In this document: one piece after another, positions 20,001 through 29,007 of the stretch
Layout of the letters: each line of letters opens with the position of its first letter
How positions within the stretch are numbered: the stretch's first letter is position 1
Assembly (NCBI GenBank): GCA_905221615.1
Contig: CAJNDT010006011.1
Span: 1-64,000, forward strand
Length of the DNA: 64,000 nucleotides
Reading direction: 5' to 3'
Origin: Symbiodinium sp. CCMP2592
Taxonomy: Eukaryota; Sar; Dinophyceae; Suessiales; Symbiodiniaceae
Made by a program: the position numbers and the translations under genes
Notes under the pieces: model-generated
What the model was told of the DNA's origin: nothing
The model's input: only the letters and a program-made list of their open reading frames with translations
The model's database searches: none

Positions 20001-23000
20001 ACGAAAGCGAACTTTGCAACGCCTAGAGTGGAAGCGCGATCTACCTAAGCATCCCGGACAACGTGCCGTTTTGTTGTTTTCAAGCCATTCAGGCGCCGGT
20101 TGCGGCAACGGGATTGCTTTCCTCGGTAGGGCCACCCCTGGTAGGCTTTCATAATCAGGCTCATCAGGATTAGCCTCGGCGATAGTGGGTAACAAGTTCG
20201 ACGAGAACGTCACTGGGTAGGCCATCTTGAGAGCCCGGGCGACGCATCTTTTCATAGACCCATTTGAGAGTCTGATCATGCAGTGATGCCCTTGCCCACC
20301 AATCACGGGGCCGAGATAGGCACCAATGTCGTATCGACCATCAACTTGTGATGCAAGGTGTTCTGGGGGCTGAATGTACATGATGCAAGCGAAAGGAAAC
20401 AACAAGTGAGGCGTGTGACTCTCACCCAAAGCTCGCTGCAAAGGACTCAACAGTTGACCCTGTGACGTTCCGAACCGGTTGTGTGAAGCAGCCGCATGGC
20501 TGTGAAGCAATTCCATCGCTTCCTCATTTGCCAACAGTTTCAAACCACTCACACCCTTAGCATGAAGCTCGTTGGCCAAAGCTGTTTCTTTAAGCGTTCG
20601 GATCGCTCTCTCAGCTACCGGGGCGTGTCTGTTAGGCGAGGTTTTCGTAGAAACTGAACTCCCACCTGTAATCTCAACGACCTCGGCTGCCATAGCTGCT
20701 AAAAGCGGTTCCCCGTCGTGTACAACATGAACCTCTTTAAGGCCGAATGATTTGAGGAATCTGACTAGCTTCCCCACGGTGACTTTTCGGTTATCTCCCA
20801 CACAAGTCGCAGCTGTCCCTATACAATATGTCGGTACGTGCACCACAGCGATCAAACGGATGCCTCGATACCAGTATTGATCCATCTGCACCTCAAGTGG
20901 GTCGACACTTTTGCGTGTTCGGGCGGGTGAGAGCCCTTTAGATCTTACACAGCTAGGACAGCCACCCCAATAGGGGGTATGACCCTGACGTTGGTGGCGC
21001 AATCTAGCTTCGGCACCGATGTTTTCGGGGAGAGCTTCTTCAGGGTCTACCGGGGGTTTGGTGTTGTTCGGGGTGGTTCTCTCTAACCCTTCACAGTCAT
21101 CACCATCATCATCAAAAAGCTGCTCTAGCTCTTCAACACCAATGGCACCACCCACATCACCTGAATCAAGCAATGGGCAACCGACCGACATGCACGCTGA
21201 ACTACCTACTGGCACGCAGGCTGCACGACCTACCTGCAAGCAAGCTAGACTACCTACCGGAACACAAGCTGGGCAACCTACCTGCACGCAAGCTAGACTA
21301 CCTACCGGAACACAAGCTGGGCAACCTACCTGCACGCAAGCTGGACTACCTAGCTGAACACACGCTGGGCAACCTACCGGCAGCACTTCTCTGACAGCGG
21401 CACTCTGCAAAAGAACTTCACGAGCTCCCTCTTTTGGCTGCTGCTCAAGAGCGGCTAAAGTTACAGGTCGCTGTCGCTGCTGATTTCCTCGACCTCTTCG
21501 AGGTCCACAAGCGGAGGAGGCAAAGGTGCCGGTTTCGCTGCCGTTGCCAAACTGGTCGGCGGCGCCACTGGTATTTCCTCTGGCGTGGGCATCTCGATGG
21601 TATAGTGAACGCCCACTACTGCACGTGGCTTTGGCGCATGCTTGGATGCCGGCATCATCTTCTTTGGTGTAGGCCTTAGTGTGGCTGCCGGCGGCATGAA
21701 CAACGGCCTCGATGTTGGAACTGGCGCCCGGAGAGAAGGCGCTGCTGTTGGCGTTGGCATCGGCGCTGAACTCGGCGCCACTGGTACTGTACTCGGCCTC
21801 GGTGTTGTGGTCGGTCGGGCCGGATAGGGCCTGTAGCGGTAATCCATGGGGATCTGCGGGGGCACGTGCATCTGCATGGGCACCGGAATCTGCATAGGAA
21901 CCTGCATCTGCATTGTTACTGGCACCGACCTTTGAACTGGAACTCGAGGAGGCTCCGGCGTATTCTCCATCAACGGTGGCGCCGGCGGTGGCGCCGGTGG
22001 TCTCGGGGCCTTCCCCTTCTGCTTTGAGGCTGCTGCTTTTGCAAGGGACGCTCTGTGGGCGAAGGTCGCGGCACCCTCCGTGTCCATGAAGCCGAGGCGC
22101 ACTCCTTCTATGGCCGAAAAAGGCATGTGCCTCGTAGGCACCACAGGATCCACCGTCACCACCGGAGGTGTTGCTGTTGCCACCGGCGTTCCCACAGGGG
22201 CCGGCGATGTGACAGGAGCCGGCGTTGCCACAGGACCCGGCGATGTCATAGGAGCCGGCGTTGCCAAAGGAGCCGGCGATGTCATAGGAACCGGCGTTGC
22301 CAAAGGAGCCGGCGATGTCATAGGAGCCGGCGTTGCCAAAGGAGCCGGCGTTGTTGTAGTCGCGCCCTTCGGCGGCTTTGGAATCGCTGCCTTCGGACCC
22401 TTCGGCGGCTTTGGAACCGCTGCTTTCGGAACCTTTGGAGCGGCAGCCTTCGGAGCGGCCCTCGGTGGAGGTGGTGCTGTCCAGATGTTGGGCGGCGCTG
22501 GCGCGGCCTTTGGCGGACTCTTTGGCGGGCTCTTTGGCGGTGTGGTTGGCCCCTTTGGTGGTGTAATCGGAGACTTCGGTGGTGTGGCTGGCCCCTTTGG
22601 AGGCGTACTTGGCACCATAGCTGTTGAGCCTGGGGCCTTCGGTGGAGTCACAGGCTGCTGTGCCCCACGTACTTGGGACAACACTCCCTGCCTCCTTTCG
22701 CTGGCTCGCTGCCTGAACAGGGCTAGATCCGCAATTTTTCCCTGCATAACGACACTCTGGGAGCTGGCTGCGGGCGCACCCGAGCCAGGAGCAATGTTGG
22801 AGGCTGTGGTGCTCGACGTTGGTCTCCACTTGCCCCAACACTCGTCCTCGTCCGTCTCCTCCTCCTGTGCTTCCACGATCATAGGGGCCGTGCTCGGCTC
22901 CGGCACGGGAGGCATAGGAGTCGTATGCGGCTCTGGCATGGGTGGCTTGAGAGGAGCCACCTTCCCACGCCATGCGTACACAGGAGTAGTCACGACCGGG

Positions 23001-25967
23001 CTGTCCGGAGAGTCTTGCCTGGCCAGTGCCCTGGCACCAGCCTTCGTAAGAGCGCCGCGGGGAGAAGCCTCCGATCCTGGCAGAATCAACGGACTCGGCG
23101 GCTCCACCGGGCTGTCTTCGAAAAGGCTCGCAAAACTCATCGGCGGACTCTCTTCCACCTCTGCTGTCGGCAAGTCCGGCTCTGTGAGGTGAGGAGACAA
23201 TTCCGGGGAAGAGACCGGAGTCGGCAGCGCCACGTCGTTGGAGAGCTCCGTCTGCTCCGCCGGCAACCTTTGAACCCGGAAGGTCGAGTTCTCCATGTCC
23301 TGGTCCATCTCGTGGTCGGACCCAGCCATCGTCCCTTACAGGTTCTACTGGGCCTTCAGAGCAAGAGTGGGCTAGGTGAGACGAAGCGACCGACCGACCA
23401 ACACGCGCTCCTACGGTTTCAAGCCCTACTCCTACACCTACAGGGTGAGACGGGACAACAGAACTCACGCTTCCCTTCTCAACCGACTGCACGGAACCAT
23501 CAGTAGAATCAGGCTCAACGTAGGTACAAGCTTTCAGCCACGACGTGTTGGCATACAATTCTGTCTCAAAGCGCAGACCACCCGGAGGATAGGCAACATG
23601 TAACTGAGGATCATAGTCATAATGAAAGATCCTAAAGCCTAAAGACTGCAAAATGCCTGAGCTAAGGATGCTTATCGAATTGGGGGCAATATACGCCTCC
23701 AGCTGCACTCGAATCTCTCTGTAAGCTTGGGTTCCAGAGGGCCCCTCTTCGAAACAAGGGAACCAAAGCTCTAGCAACCCATACCTAGTTATCTCCATAG
23801 TCTGGTCGTTGGCGACACTTACAAAGAGAGGCTCAACCTCAAGCTCTCGGATCAGCTTCGCAGTCACTCCAAGCATGTCTTGGGAAACAAGGTGAACACT
23901 CCCACCGCTATCAATCAAGAGATACGAGGGGTCGTCCCTAGTGACTGCAGGAAGTGCCAAAGTTGGAAAAGCAAGGCACTCTGAAGACCGAGCACGAAGC
24001 TGAGGCTGCGGCGCGGAAGCAAGGCTCAAAGCAATCACTGCTACGGCTACGCAAGCACACGTGAAACATGACTGCCGTGGGCTACTCAAGCATGCAACCA
24101 ACCGACAAATCAAGCATCCTACCATGCAAAACATGAAAAACATGAAAATCAAGGCAGTCATGGTGAAAAACTGTCCCTTCTCAGGCATTGCTTCAGAAAT
24201 CTGCCCTGCCGCGGGCAACAATGACGACATAAGGAGGGCCGCCTTGCCAATCTTCCCGGCACCCTTTGGAGCAGTGGGAGCTGGCGCAGCAGTCGAGGGA
24301 GGTGCAGGAGGGGCCACCTTGGGAGCGGCACTCTCTGTTGCCGCCGCTGCTGTCGCAGCAGCCTTCTCATCGGCAATCCTCTTCCGGCACTCGTTGGCCC
24401 AATGGCCCGGCTTGTGGCAGTAATTGCAAGTGCCCGGCTTCTTCTTTCCAGGAGCCGGCGTTGCAGATCGTGGCCTTCCGCCCTTCTTGCCATCTTTGCC
24501 TTTGTCCTTTCCCTTTCCTCCTTTGTCTTTGCCCTTGCCTTTATCACCATGCTTGCCTTGGCCTTTTCCATGACCTTTTCCTTTGGGCTCGCCACCCTTG
24601 GGCTCACCCTTCTCAGAACGATCAGCACCAAAAGCTGCAAAGCCCTTGGCGTTCGAGGCTTCCTTGTGAAAGTTCAAAACACGAAGCTGCTCATCATAGA
24701 AAACCAAACCGCGCTCAAGCTGCTCCAACGTTGTCAAAGACCCATGTAACAAAAGGTACTTCTTGCAATCATCATGAAGGTGCTTCAAGATGCAGCTGAT
24801 AACATCAGCCTGCTGCAGTTCAAGGTCTGGGTACTTGTTGGCAACGAGCGTGCGGTAGCGAGCAAAATCAGAAATCATATGGCGAAAAATATCCAATGGC
24901 CGTCTCAAGTGCTTTGGTGGCGCGATCAAGAGAGCCTGCTCTCTGAGCGCCTGTCCCTCCACACGAGACCTAACAGACAGTTCTTTGTTCAACTCACGCC
25001 AGAGGTCGTACCCTGCAGCGGCACCGCCTTGACTCAACTCGACAAGCTTGGCTATGTCAACTCCTCGCTGAAAACCAGCGAGAGCCTGCTTCAAGAGGTA
25101 CCACAGCTTAGTGGAACGAGCGGCCTTCCCCTTTGAGAGGCTGATCTGCTGAACCTGAACACCGCTCTCCACAGCCTCTTGCAGTTCCTCCGCGTAGCGG
25201 TCGTCTAAAAGACACAGCCAGGAGGTCAGTTCTTCGCGGTAAGCGGTCCACGTGGAGATTTCCTCATGGCGCGATCTCATCTTGTCTGCTGCCAACTTTG
25301 GCAGGGACGGAATGTAGTTTTCCGCCCTGTTGCTGCGCAAGCCTGTGTCCACATCCATCTTCACAACACCATCAGAGTCAACTCTGATGGCACCCAGGCT
25401 TCCAAGAGCTTCAGCGGGCGTCCCTTGGGACGAACTTGCAGCAACAGGAGCTGCACTTGCGGCCGAACTTGCAGCGTTTGCACTCGCAACGGCGAGCGTC
25501 TTCACCATCTCGGTGAGCTGCGAAATCTGGCCCTGCTGAGCTCGGATCTGTTCATCCTGGGCTTGCAACATCTGCCTGAAAAGGTTGACAGTGTTGTCTT
25601 CTGGACTAGGCACAGTTGCCTGCTGCGGAATCCCTCCTCCGTGAGGGAAAGCTGGTTGCGTTCCAAACTGAGGCTGCTGCTGCTGCTGAAAACCCTGCTG
25701 CAACGGAACTTGCTGAGGCACCTGTGCAAAAGGCACCTGAGGCACTTGACCTGCACTCACAAGAGGTCTGGGTCTACTCACAGGCCGGTGTGCTGTCGGA
25801 CTGTTCCGAGCAGGGAGGGACCTTCCACGAGTCCGCGAGCCAGGTGCACTCAACTCTTGAGGGGTTGAGGGAAAGCCAGAAGAAACTCCACTAGCACGAC
25901 TAGCACTTCGCCCTGAACTCCGTCCTCTTGGGGAACGGTCGCGGCTAGGCTCGGCTCGTGGGTCCAT
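17085..25967 (-). CDS. Element 1 Gag-Pol polyprotein with C-terminal methyltransferase-like domain
   Basis: The first ATG (25967) is 33 bases after the PBS and gives 2960 residues. Order with rough positions: RS/Gln-rich Gag start; capsid-like helical part (220-430); GKGKGK basic tract; CCHC knuckle CNYCHKPGHWANEC (512); two hydrophobic segments (598-625, 630-650); protease LLIDSGGSVH (683); biased stretch (880-1500, see overlapping ORF); integrase HHCC in H-X4-H-X6-C-X2-C form (1655) and core D, D, E (1695, 1747, 1780); reverse transcriptase with VYVDDILL (2358); RNase H with SDANWAS and SSAESEL (2548-2640); and a last domain with VEFCTSGEAW (2747), STPCTGGSPW (2810), EWPQRC (2860) and CPGNHEHSK (2925). 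Membrane segments between knuckle and protease are unusual for copia. All other catalytic motifs look intact. Confidence 0.92.
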   Translation of the reverse strand: MDPRAEPSRDRSPRGRSSGRSASRASGVSSGFPSTPQELSAPGSRTRGRSLPARNSPTAHRPVSRPRPLVSAGQVPQVPFAQVPQQVPLQQGFQQQQQPQFGTQPAFPHGGGIPQQATVPSPEDNTVNLFRQMLQAQDEQIRAQQGQISQLTEMVKTLAVASANAASSAASAAPVAASSSQGTPAEALGSLGAIRVDSDGVVKMDVDTGLRSNRAENYIPSLPKLAADKMRSRHEEISTWTAYREELTSWLCLLDDRYAEELQEAVESGVQVQQISLSKGKAARSTKLWYLLKQALAGFQRGVDIAKLVELSQGGAAAGYDLWRELNKELSVRSRVEGQALREQALLIAPPKHLRRPLDIFRHMISDFARYRTLVANKYPDLELQQADVISCILKHLHDDCKKYLLLHGSLTTLEQLERGLVFYDEQLRVLNFHKEASNAKGFAAFGADRSEKGEPKGGEPKGKGHGKGQGKHGDKGKGKDKGGKGKDKGKDGKKGGRPRSATPAPGKKKPGTCNYCHKPGHWANECRKRIADEKAAATAAAATESAAPKVAPPAPPSTAAPAPTAPKGAGKIGKAALLMSSLLPAAGQISEAMPEKGQFFTMTALIFMFFMFCMVGCLICRLVACLSSPRQSCFTCACVAVAVIALSLASAPQPQLRARSSECLAFPTLALPAVTRDDPSYLLIDSGGSVHLVSQDMLGVTAKLIRELEVEPLFVSVANDQTMEITRYGLLELWFPCFEEGPSGTQAYREIRVQLEAYIAPNSISILSSGILQSLGFRIFHYDYDPQLHVAYPPGGLRFETELYANTSWLKACTYVEPDSTDGSVQSVEKGSVSSVVPSHPVGVGVGLETVGARVGRSVASSHLAHSCSEGPVEPVRDDGWVRPRDGPGHGELDLPGSKVAGGADGALQRRGAADSGLFPGIVSSPHRAGLADSRGGRESADEFCEPFRRQPGGAAESVDSARIGGFSPRRSYEGWCQGTGQARLSGQPGRDYSCVRMAWEGGSSQATHARAAYDSYASRAGAEHGPYDRGSTGGGDGRGRVLGQVETNVEHHSLQHCSWLGCARSQLPECRYAGKNCGSSPVQAASQRKEAGSVVPSTWGTAACDSTEGPRLNSYGAKYASKGASHTTEVSDYTTKGANHTAKEPAKESAKGRASAAQHLDSTTSTEGRSEGCRSKGSESSGSKAAEGSEGSDSKAAEGRDYNNAGSFGNAGSYDIAGSFGNAGSYDIAGSFGNAGSYDIAGSCGNAGSCHIAGPCGNAGGNSNTSGGDGGSCGAYEAHAFFGHRRSAPRLHGHGGCRDLRPQSVPCKSSSLKAEGEGPETTGATAGATVDGEYAGASSSSSSKVGASNNADAGSYADSGAHADARAPADPHGLPLQALSGPTDHNTEAEYSTSGAEFSADANANSSAFSPGASSNIEAVVHAAGSHTKAYTKEDDAGIQACAKATCSSGRSLYHRDAHARGNTSGAADQFGNGSETGTFASSACGPRRGRGNQQRQRPVTLAALEQQPKEGAREVLLQSAAVREVLPVGCPACVQLGSPACVQVGCPACVPVGSLACVQVGCPACVPVGSLACLQVGRAACVPVGSSACMSVGCPLLDSGDVGGAIGVEELEQLFDDDGDDCEGLERTTPNNTKPPVDPEEALPENIGAEARLRHQRQGHTPYWGGCPSCVRSKGLSPARTRKSVDPLEVQMDQYWYRGIRLIAVVHVPTYCIGTAATCVGDNRKVTVGKLVRFLKSFGLKEVHVVHDGEPLLAAMAAEVVEITGGSSVSTKTSPNRHAPVAERAIRTLKETALANELHAKGVSGLKLLANEEAMELLHSHAAASHNRFGTSQGQLLSPLQRALGESHTPHLLFPFACIMYIQPPEHLASQVDGRYDIGAYLGPVIGGQGHHCMIRLSNGSMKRCVARALKMAYPVTFSSNLLPTIAEANPDEPDYESLPGVALPRKAIPLPQPAPEWLENNKTARCPGCLGRSRFHSRRCKVRFRDYIRDTLGDLDNPEQQQAPEKPQVKINPNPEVVEFEEESLDYEPSLPGSPVPEDLQHLVPEPSQAAQDSELPQEYLPGGDVEMDQVDMDDYTVPMDVAQVPDVLDSASMPQFMFSVIPDQKHHLSPVDYGEVGLFAAQLKRKAPAQHSNPDEGVAMPFGDREVWVIKPTSVVDDVSGLPLDPEKTWVGMQKEVSAMHNLGVGNARTYDEIKTHCQETGAKIIKSRFVFTDKVDVDDQHIVRARLVAKDFAFNQPSALDLGIASQTASVEAFKAFICRVVQDTLVLWGLDVSTAFLYAKLVLDTVLELPGCFQNLDGSKVYVILEKAIYGLRSAGLSWQKHLAGLLAELGLFPSLIEPTLYKGYWGDILVLCLVYVDDILLATRTKEANQQLLDFLMGRLKVKLTGRLDEDGRIGFLGREIIKRGHEILLAVKKEYVDSIFEAFGWSQENRRKMKPCTAPPDLRSILDKEDPEKPSEELSPEAASRFRSTLGKLGWLVQTRGDLCYFHSMLSRGQACPRAVHEDCMRKVLRWLLEVPDLVQVFQKDSKAQPGTATLVGFSDANWASERSTGRKSTSGGVIYLNGNCIKTYSRLQPIVALSSAESELFAMVEMARELVGLGQLLGHLFESVAQPLYLPTDSSSARQVSMMSGFLRRMRHVDLRLCYLQDKVENGEILVTHVPGTDNVADLQTKNLSVAQTWYHIGQLCLEERLTRSDYLRGDAPPVRCLVFAAFKGLFSASVDDPWSVLVGRCRLQTPHYIVMVEFCTSGEAWLTKLASHYGIHAIPVTEETDGTLPETIELIEHALRAAHRRNMHVVVWASTPCTGGSPWQRYHQARSADHYDERMKGLFTVHRKLWKSFLKLVNTSDSATWVIEWPQRCAYWGWSFTKSFLKINPHETALVHGCACGMVGMDALPVKKVWRLCSNSHVLIHCMDKLKCPGNHEHSKMFVLKNTQHYPEAFAHTALRALSAW
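21175..21380. repeat. 48-bp tandem repeat inside element 1
   Basis: Units reading ACTACCTACCGGAACACAAG then CTGGGCAACCTACCTGCACG repeat about four times. In the polyprotein frame they encode VGCPACVPVGSLACVQ, a Cys-rich repeat with two cysteines per 8 residues. They lie just downstream of the overlapping ORF. Confidence 0.85.
21461..23329 (-). CDS. Overlapping +1-frame ORF in element 1 (622 codons)
   Basis: It starts with ATG at 23329 and ends with TGA after …VEEISSDSDL. It lies wholly inside the polyprotein ORF, offset by +1, between protease and integrase. The N-terminus is acidic (MAGSDHEMDQDMENSTFRVQ); an ECWGKWRP motif lies near residue 166; the middle is rich in Pro/Ala/Thr/Lys (PPKSP and TPAPMTSPAP repeats); then comes an ordered-looking patch (AIEGVRLGFMDTEGAATFAH), a Met/Gln/Pro part and an acidic end. 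In the polyprotein frame the same bases give Gly/Ser/Ala/Asn repeats with little protein character. A similar ORF sits at the same place and in the same frame in elements 2, 3 and 4. Function unknown; expression unproven. Confidence 0.6.
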   Translation of the reverse strand: MAGSDHEMDQDMENSTFRVQRLPAEQTELSNDVALPTPVSSPELSPHLTEPDLPTAEVEESPPMSFASLFEDSPVEPPSPLILPGSEASPRGALTKAGARALARQDSPDSPVVTTPVYAWRGKVAPLKPPMPEPHTTPMPPVPEPSTAPMIVEAQEEETDEDECWGKWRPTSSTTASNIAPGSGAPAASSQSVVMQGKIADLALFRQRASERRQGVLSQVRGAQQPVTPPKAPGSTAMVPSTPPKGPATPPKSPITPPKGPTTPPKSPPKSPPKAAPAPPNIWTAPPPPRAAPKAAAPKVPKAAVPKPPKGPKAAIPKPPKGATTTTPAPLATPAPMTSPAPLATPVPMTSPAPLATPAPMTSPGPVATPAPVTSPAPVGTPVATATPPVVTVDPVVPTRHMPFSAIEGVRLGFMDTEGAATFAHRASLAKAAASKQKGKAPRPPAPPPAPPLMENTPEPPRVPVQRSVPVTMQMQVPMQIPVPMQMHVPPQIPMDYRYRPYPARPTTTPRPSTVPVAPSSAPMPTPTAAPSLRAPVPTSRPLFMPPAATLRPTPKKMMPASKHAPKPRAVVGVHYTIEMPTPEEIPVAPPTSLATAAKPAPLPPPLVDLEEVEEISSDSDL

Positions 25968-25984
25968 GGCTCTGAGGAGCAACC

Positions 25985-26000
25985 TTGAGCTTCGCTACCA
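25985..26000 (-). other. Element 1 primer-binding site
   Basis: It reads TGGTAGCGAAGCTCAA on the minus strand. It matches the PBS of the other three elements except one base in the first 12. The typical copia PBS, TGGTATCAGAGC, pairs with initiator methionyl-tRNA; here the same tRNA type is inferred. Confidence 0.8.
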
Positions 26001-26590
26001 CGTTAAAACCCAAACGCGCCTTGAGGCACACTTCTAGGTTTAGTAAAAGGAGGTGCAAGCCGACTGACTGACTACGTCACGCAAGACTACAGCAGTGAAA
26101 AGCAAACAGCACTTTTACACCTTTCGTTGCAACCAACTGTTCACCACGCGCTTGTCACGCAGTGCAAGTCTTGAGCCAAGTGAAACGGAGCGCGGACAGA
26201 GACTTCAGCACACTCACTTCCGAGGTAAGTCCTAAGGACTCCTAACGGCTTCTCTGCACTGGCAACTCTGCTACACGGTCCAGGTGTTCCCCGGACTTCG
26301 TCTAGAAGTCCGTTCTCACAGCAAACTGAAAACACTCTGTTGTTCATCATGCTTCAGGAAAGTTCAGGGAAACACCATTCTTCGTGAAAACTCGTGAGGA
26401 AAATCTCCGGTTGGACACGCTTCTGATACTGATCACTTTCACCGCAAGGTGAGACAGGAAGCGTGAGCGCAGCGACCGACAGACAGACAACTTTTCTCTA
26501 CTCCTACCGTTCATAGCTACACCTAAGGTTCTCTAAAACTCACAAAGGAGAAAACGGAATGTGTTCCTGACCTTGGCGAGACACAGGGGC
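26001..26590 (-). repeat. Element 1 5' LTR (outer edge estimated)
   Basis: The LTR ends …GTTTTAACG on the minus strand directly before the PBS. It contains TTGGCTCAAG (26170-26179, read on the minus strand), 169 bases from the PBS border, as do the other LTRs here. Because no second LTR is present the outer border is uncertain; a + strand …GACACA at about 26584-26589 would give a TG start. Confidence 0.6.
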
Positions 26591-26611
26591 ACCATTATAG
26601 GATTGAATATC

Positions 26612-28637
26612 AACTGAAACTCAATGTTCGAAACCTGGGTCTCAACTCTTTAGGATCGCCAGAGTTCGAGTGGAGGCAAAGAAGTGCACTGGTTACCTGG
26701 AAGAGAGTCGCCGTAACTGATAACTCTCTTGGTCCTAGCTTCTTTTACTGGGCAAGACGCACCAATGCCATGGAAACCGTGCCACTTCTCACAATCAGGC
26801 TCCCCTCACCTCTTTACGATCCAAGGCTGCGCGATTCCAGACCCGGCTGTTTTGGAGGACCCCGAATTGGTGGCGGAGCTGCGTAGCCAAGACTGTCCGT
26901 CCAAGCCAGAGCCGCCTACATCCACAGGACGAGTGTTCGAATCCAAGATTTGGAATTTAGAGTTCCAAACCCAGGGACTCCGAACTAAGAGTTCGGAGCA
27001 TCGAAGTTCCTTTGAACCCTGCGTTCGAACTTTGAGTTGAACTTAACTCTGAACTTCTTGAACTGAGCATAGGTTTTTGGAGTGTTCCGGAACCCAGGGT
27101 TCGAACTCCCGGGGGGCCCGGGGGGGGGGGGGAGAACATATAACTCCGGAACTCAGGGTTGAACCCTGGGTTCGAACTTCTCGAACCCAGGTTGAACCTG
27201 GAGTTTGAACTCTAAGTTCAAACCCTGGGTTCGGGAACTCTATGTTCGAACCCGGGGTTCGGGAACTCTATGTTCGAACCCTGGGTTCGGGAACTCTATG
27301 TTCGAACCCGGGGTTTGGAGAACTCCACGTTCGAACCCCGGGTTCGGGAACTCCTCCCCCCTTCCCAGAGAGTCCGAACCCTGGGTTCGGAACTCTATGT
27401 TCGAACCTGGGGTTTGGGGAACTCTATACCGGAACCCCGGGTTCCGGAACCCCCCCCCGTCCCCCAGCGAGTTCGAACCCTGGGTTCGGGAACTCTATGT
27501 TTGGAACCCGGTGTTTGGGGAACTCTATGTTGGAACCTCCGGGTTCTGGAATTCGTCCCCTTCTGGGGCGTTCGAACCCTGGGTTCCGGAACTCCACGTT
27601 TGGGGGGGCTGCGCCCCCTCCAACCCCCCCGCTGTTTTAGAAGCTTGCCGAAAACAAAGAAAAAGACTGCCAATGACCAGTCCCTGCCACAAAAGAAGAA
27701 AAAGCCACACGAAACCGCTTTATGGGTGGTTTTTGCGAAGAAATGTAAGAAAGACAAAACAAAGAAAAAGATTGTCAAGGAGGAGGAGTTGAAAAAGACT
27801 GCCAAGGACCTGTCCCTGCCACAAAAGAAGAAGAAGCCACACGAAACCACTTTATGGGGGGTTTGGGCGAAGAAATACAAGAAATACAAAACAAAGAAAA
27901 AGATTGTCAAATGACGAGGAGTCTTTCTTCTCAAGGGGGCTTCAGAAGGACATGAAGTCCCTACGAGAATGTTAAAGGCGCGAACAAATGAACCGGTTCC
28001 AGACTCCCAGAGTTCGAACGGGGTTCGAACACCAACCACCAACAAAAGGAGAAGAAGCCACACCGAATCGCTTTGTGGGGGGTTTTGCGAATAAATTACT
28101 GAGAGCACACTACAATGACAGAAACCACAAACTCAACTGCAAGCACAATAAAAGAAGAAGAAGACACACGAAATCGCTAATGGGGGTTTTGCGAAAAAAT
28201 AAAATGAGAGAACAAGAAGCAATGATAGAAGAGTTCGAAATCTGGGTTCGGAAACTCCATGTTCGAACTCTGGGTTCGGAAACTCAATGTTCGAAACCTG
28301 GGTTTCAACTCCGACTGGGTTTGGAAACTCGTATGTTCAATCCCTGGGTTCAAACTCTTCGCCTTTCAGAGTTCAACTCCAGGTTCAACTCCAGTTCAAG
28401 AAGTTCAGTTGAGTTCAACTTGGAGTTCAACTCAAAGTTCGAACGCAGGGTTTGGAGGGAACTTCGATGTTTGAACCCTGGGTTCGAGGCTCCGAACTCT
28501 TAGTTCGGAGTTCTAGAACCCTGGGTTCGGAACTCTAAGTTCCAAACCTTGGGTTCGAACACCCCCCCAAAAACCTATGTTGTCTTGAACTGGAGTTGAA
28601 CCTGGAGTTGAACTCTGAAAGGCGAAGAGTTTGAACC
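26612..28637. repeat. Left arm of a large foldback-type inverted repeat
   Basis: From 27065 (GAGCATAGGTTTTTGG) onward the sequence is the reverse complement of three pieces further right: 56659-57494, then 47930-48042, then 38075-38319. At 27205-27600 it contains GGAACTCTATGTTCGAACCC-type minisatellite units. The part at 26945-27065 is also complementary to about 28380-28560, so this arm folds on itself. Lys-rich open frames (27640-27910, for example ETALWVVFAKK and ETTLWGVWAKK) come from a duplicated subunit and I do not call them genes. The three copia insertions to the right all lie within or beside the other arm. Confidence 0.85.
27205..27600. repeat. GTTCGAACCCNGGGTTCGGGAACTC minisatellite
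   Basis: About ten diverged units near 27-30 bases, each with a TTCGAACC palindromic core, some separated by C-runs (27350-27365, 27448-27465). The mirror copy is at 57000-57390. Short open frames in all phases read FEPGVRELYV-type repeats. Confidence 0.9.
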
Positions 28638-28642
28638 CAGGG
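28638..28642. other. Element 2 target-site duplication CAGGG (with 38070-38074)
   Basis: CAGGG lies directly outside both LTRs. A 5-bp duplication is normal for copia integrase. Confidence 0.95.
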
Positions 28643-29007
28643 CGTTAAAAACCTACAAGGCGAACAGCCCTTCAGGTTTGAGGCAAACAAGTTCCAAGCA
28701 CCCTTGCAAGCAAAGCAAGCTCACAAAACACTCGGACAGTTCACACTTTCAGCACGCACAGCTCACTGCTGGTCTCACGTGTCTTGAGCCAAACGACAGT
28801 AGTCGTGGCACCTCTTAAAAGCTCCCAAGCACTACAAAACAAGGGAAAACAGGTTGAGGCTACCGCAAAACCGTCACGCAAGCTCAAACTACGTTCTACA
28901 GGCACTGACCACCTGAAACTAGCAAAAACTGTACAACTATACAGGTACCGAGGAAAACTCTGTGTCGCACCTAAAAACACTACTGGGCAGAGCACTGGTT
29001 TTCTACA
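28643..29007 (-). repeat. Element 2 3' LTR
   Basis: It begins TGTAGAAAACC after a G-rich polypurine tract and ends …GGTTTTTAACG. TTTGGCTCAAG on the minus strand is at 28783-28793, 140 bases before the LTR end. The 3' accessory ORF ends inside it, at 28980. Confidence 0.95.

Larger units (their letters stand above)
17085..26590 (-). mobile_element. Copia-type element 1, 5' LTR present, 3' LTR lost
   Basis: On the minus strand the order is 5' LTR, PBS, one giant open frame and then, where the 3' LTR should follow the stop, the 5' end of the LINE. Only one LTR exists in the window, so its outer edge is estimated: PBS border at 26000/26001, and host-type repeat beginning by about 26612. The polyprotein frame is uninterrupted, so loss of the 3' end is probably recent or selection on the frame has been strong. 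Confidence 0.85.

Noticed and set aside
22080-23192. 370-codon Gly/Ala/Val-rich frame on the + strand of element 1
   Set aside because: It is antisense to both the polyprotein and the overlapping ORF and consists of composition-driven repeats; no counterpart in the other elements.
21461-23329. Overlapping ORF as an intron-encoded or frameshift product of Gag-Pol
   Set aside because: Integrase resumes in the original frame, and a +1 shift into the ORF would end at its stop; a separate start at the ATG is simpler. Not fully excluded.
27640-27915. Lys-rich gene (ETALWVVFAKK / ETTLWGVWAKK)
   Set aside because: It is a duplicated subunit of the foldback repeat, present inverted at 56700-56940; frames end in minisatellite.
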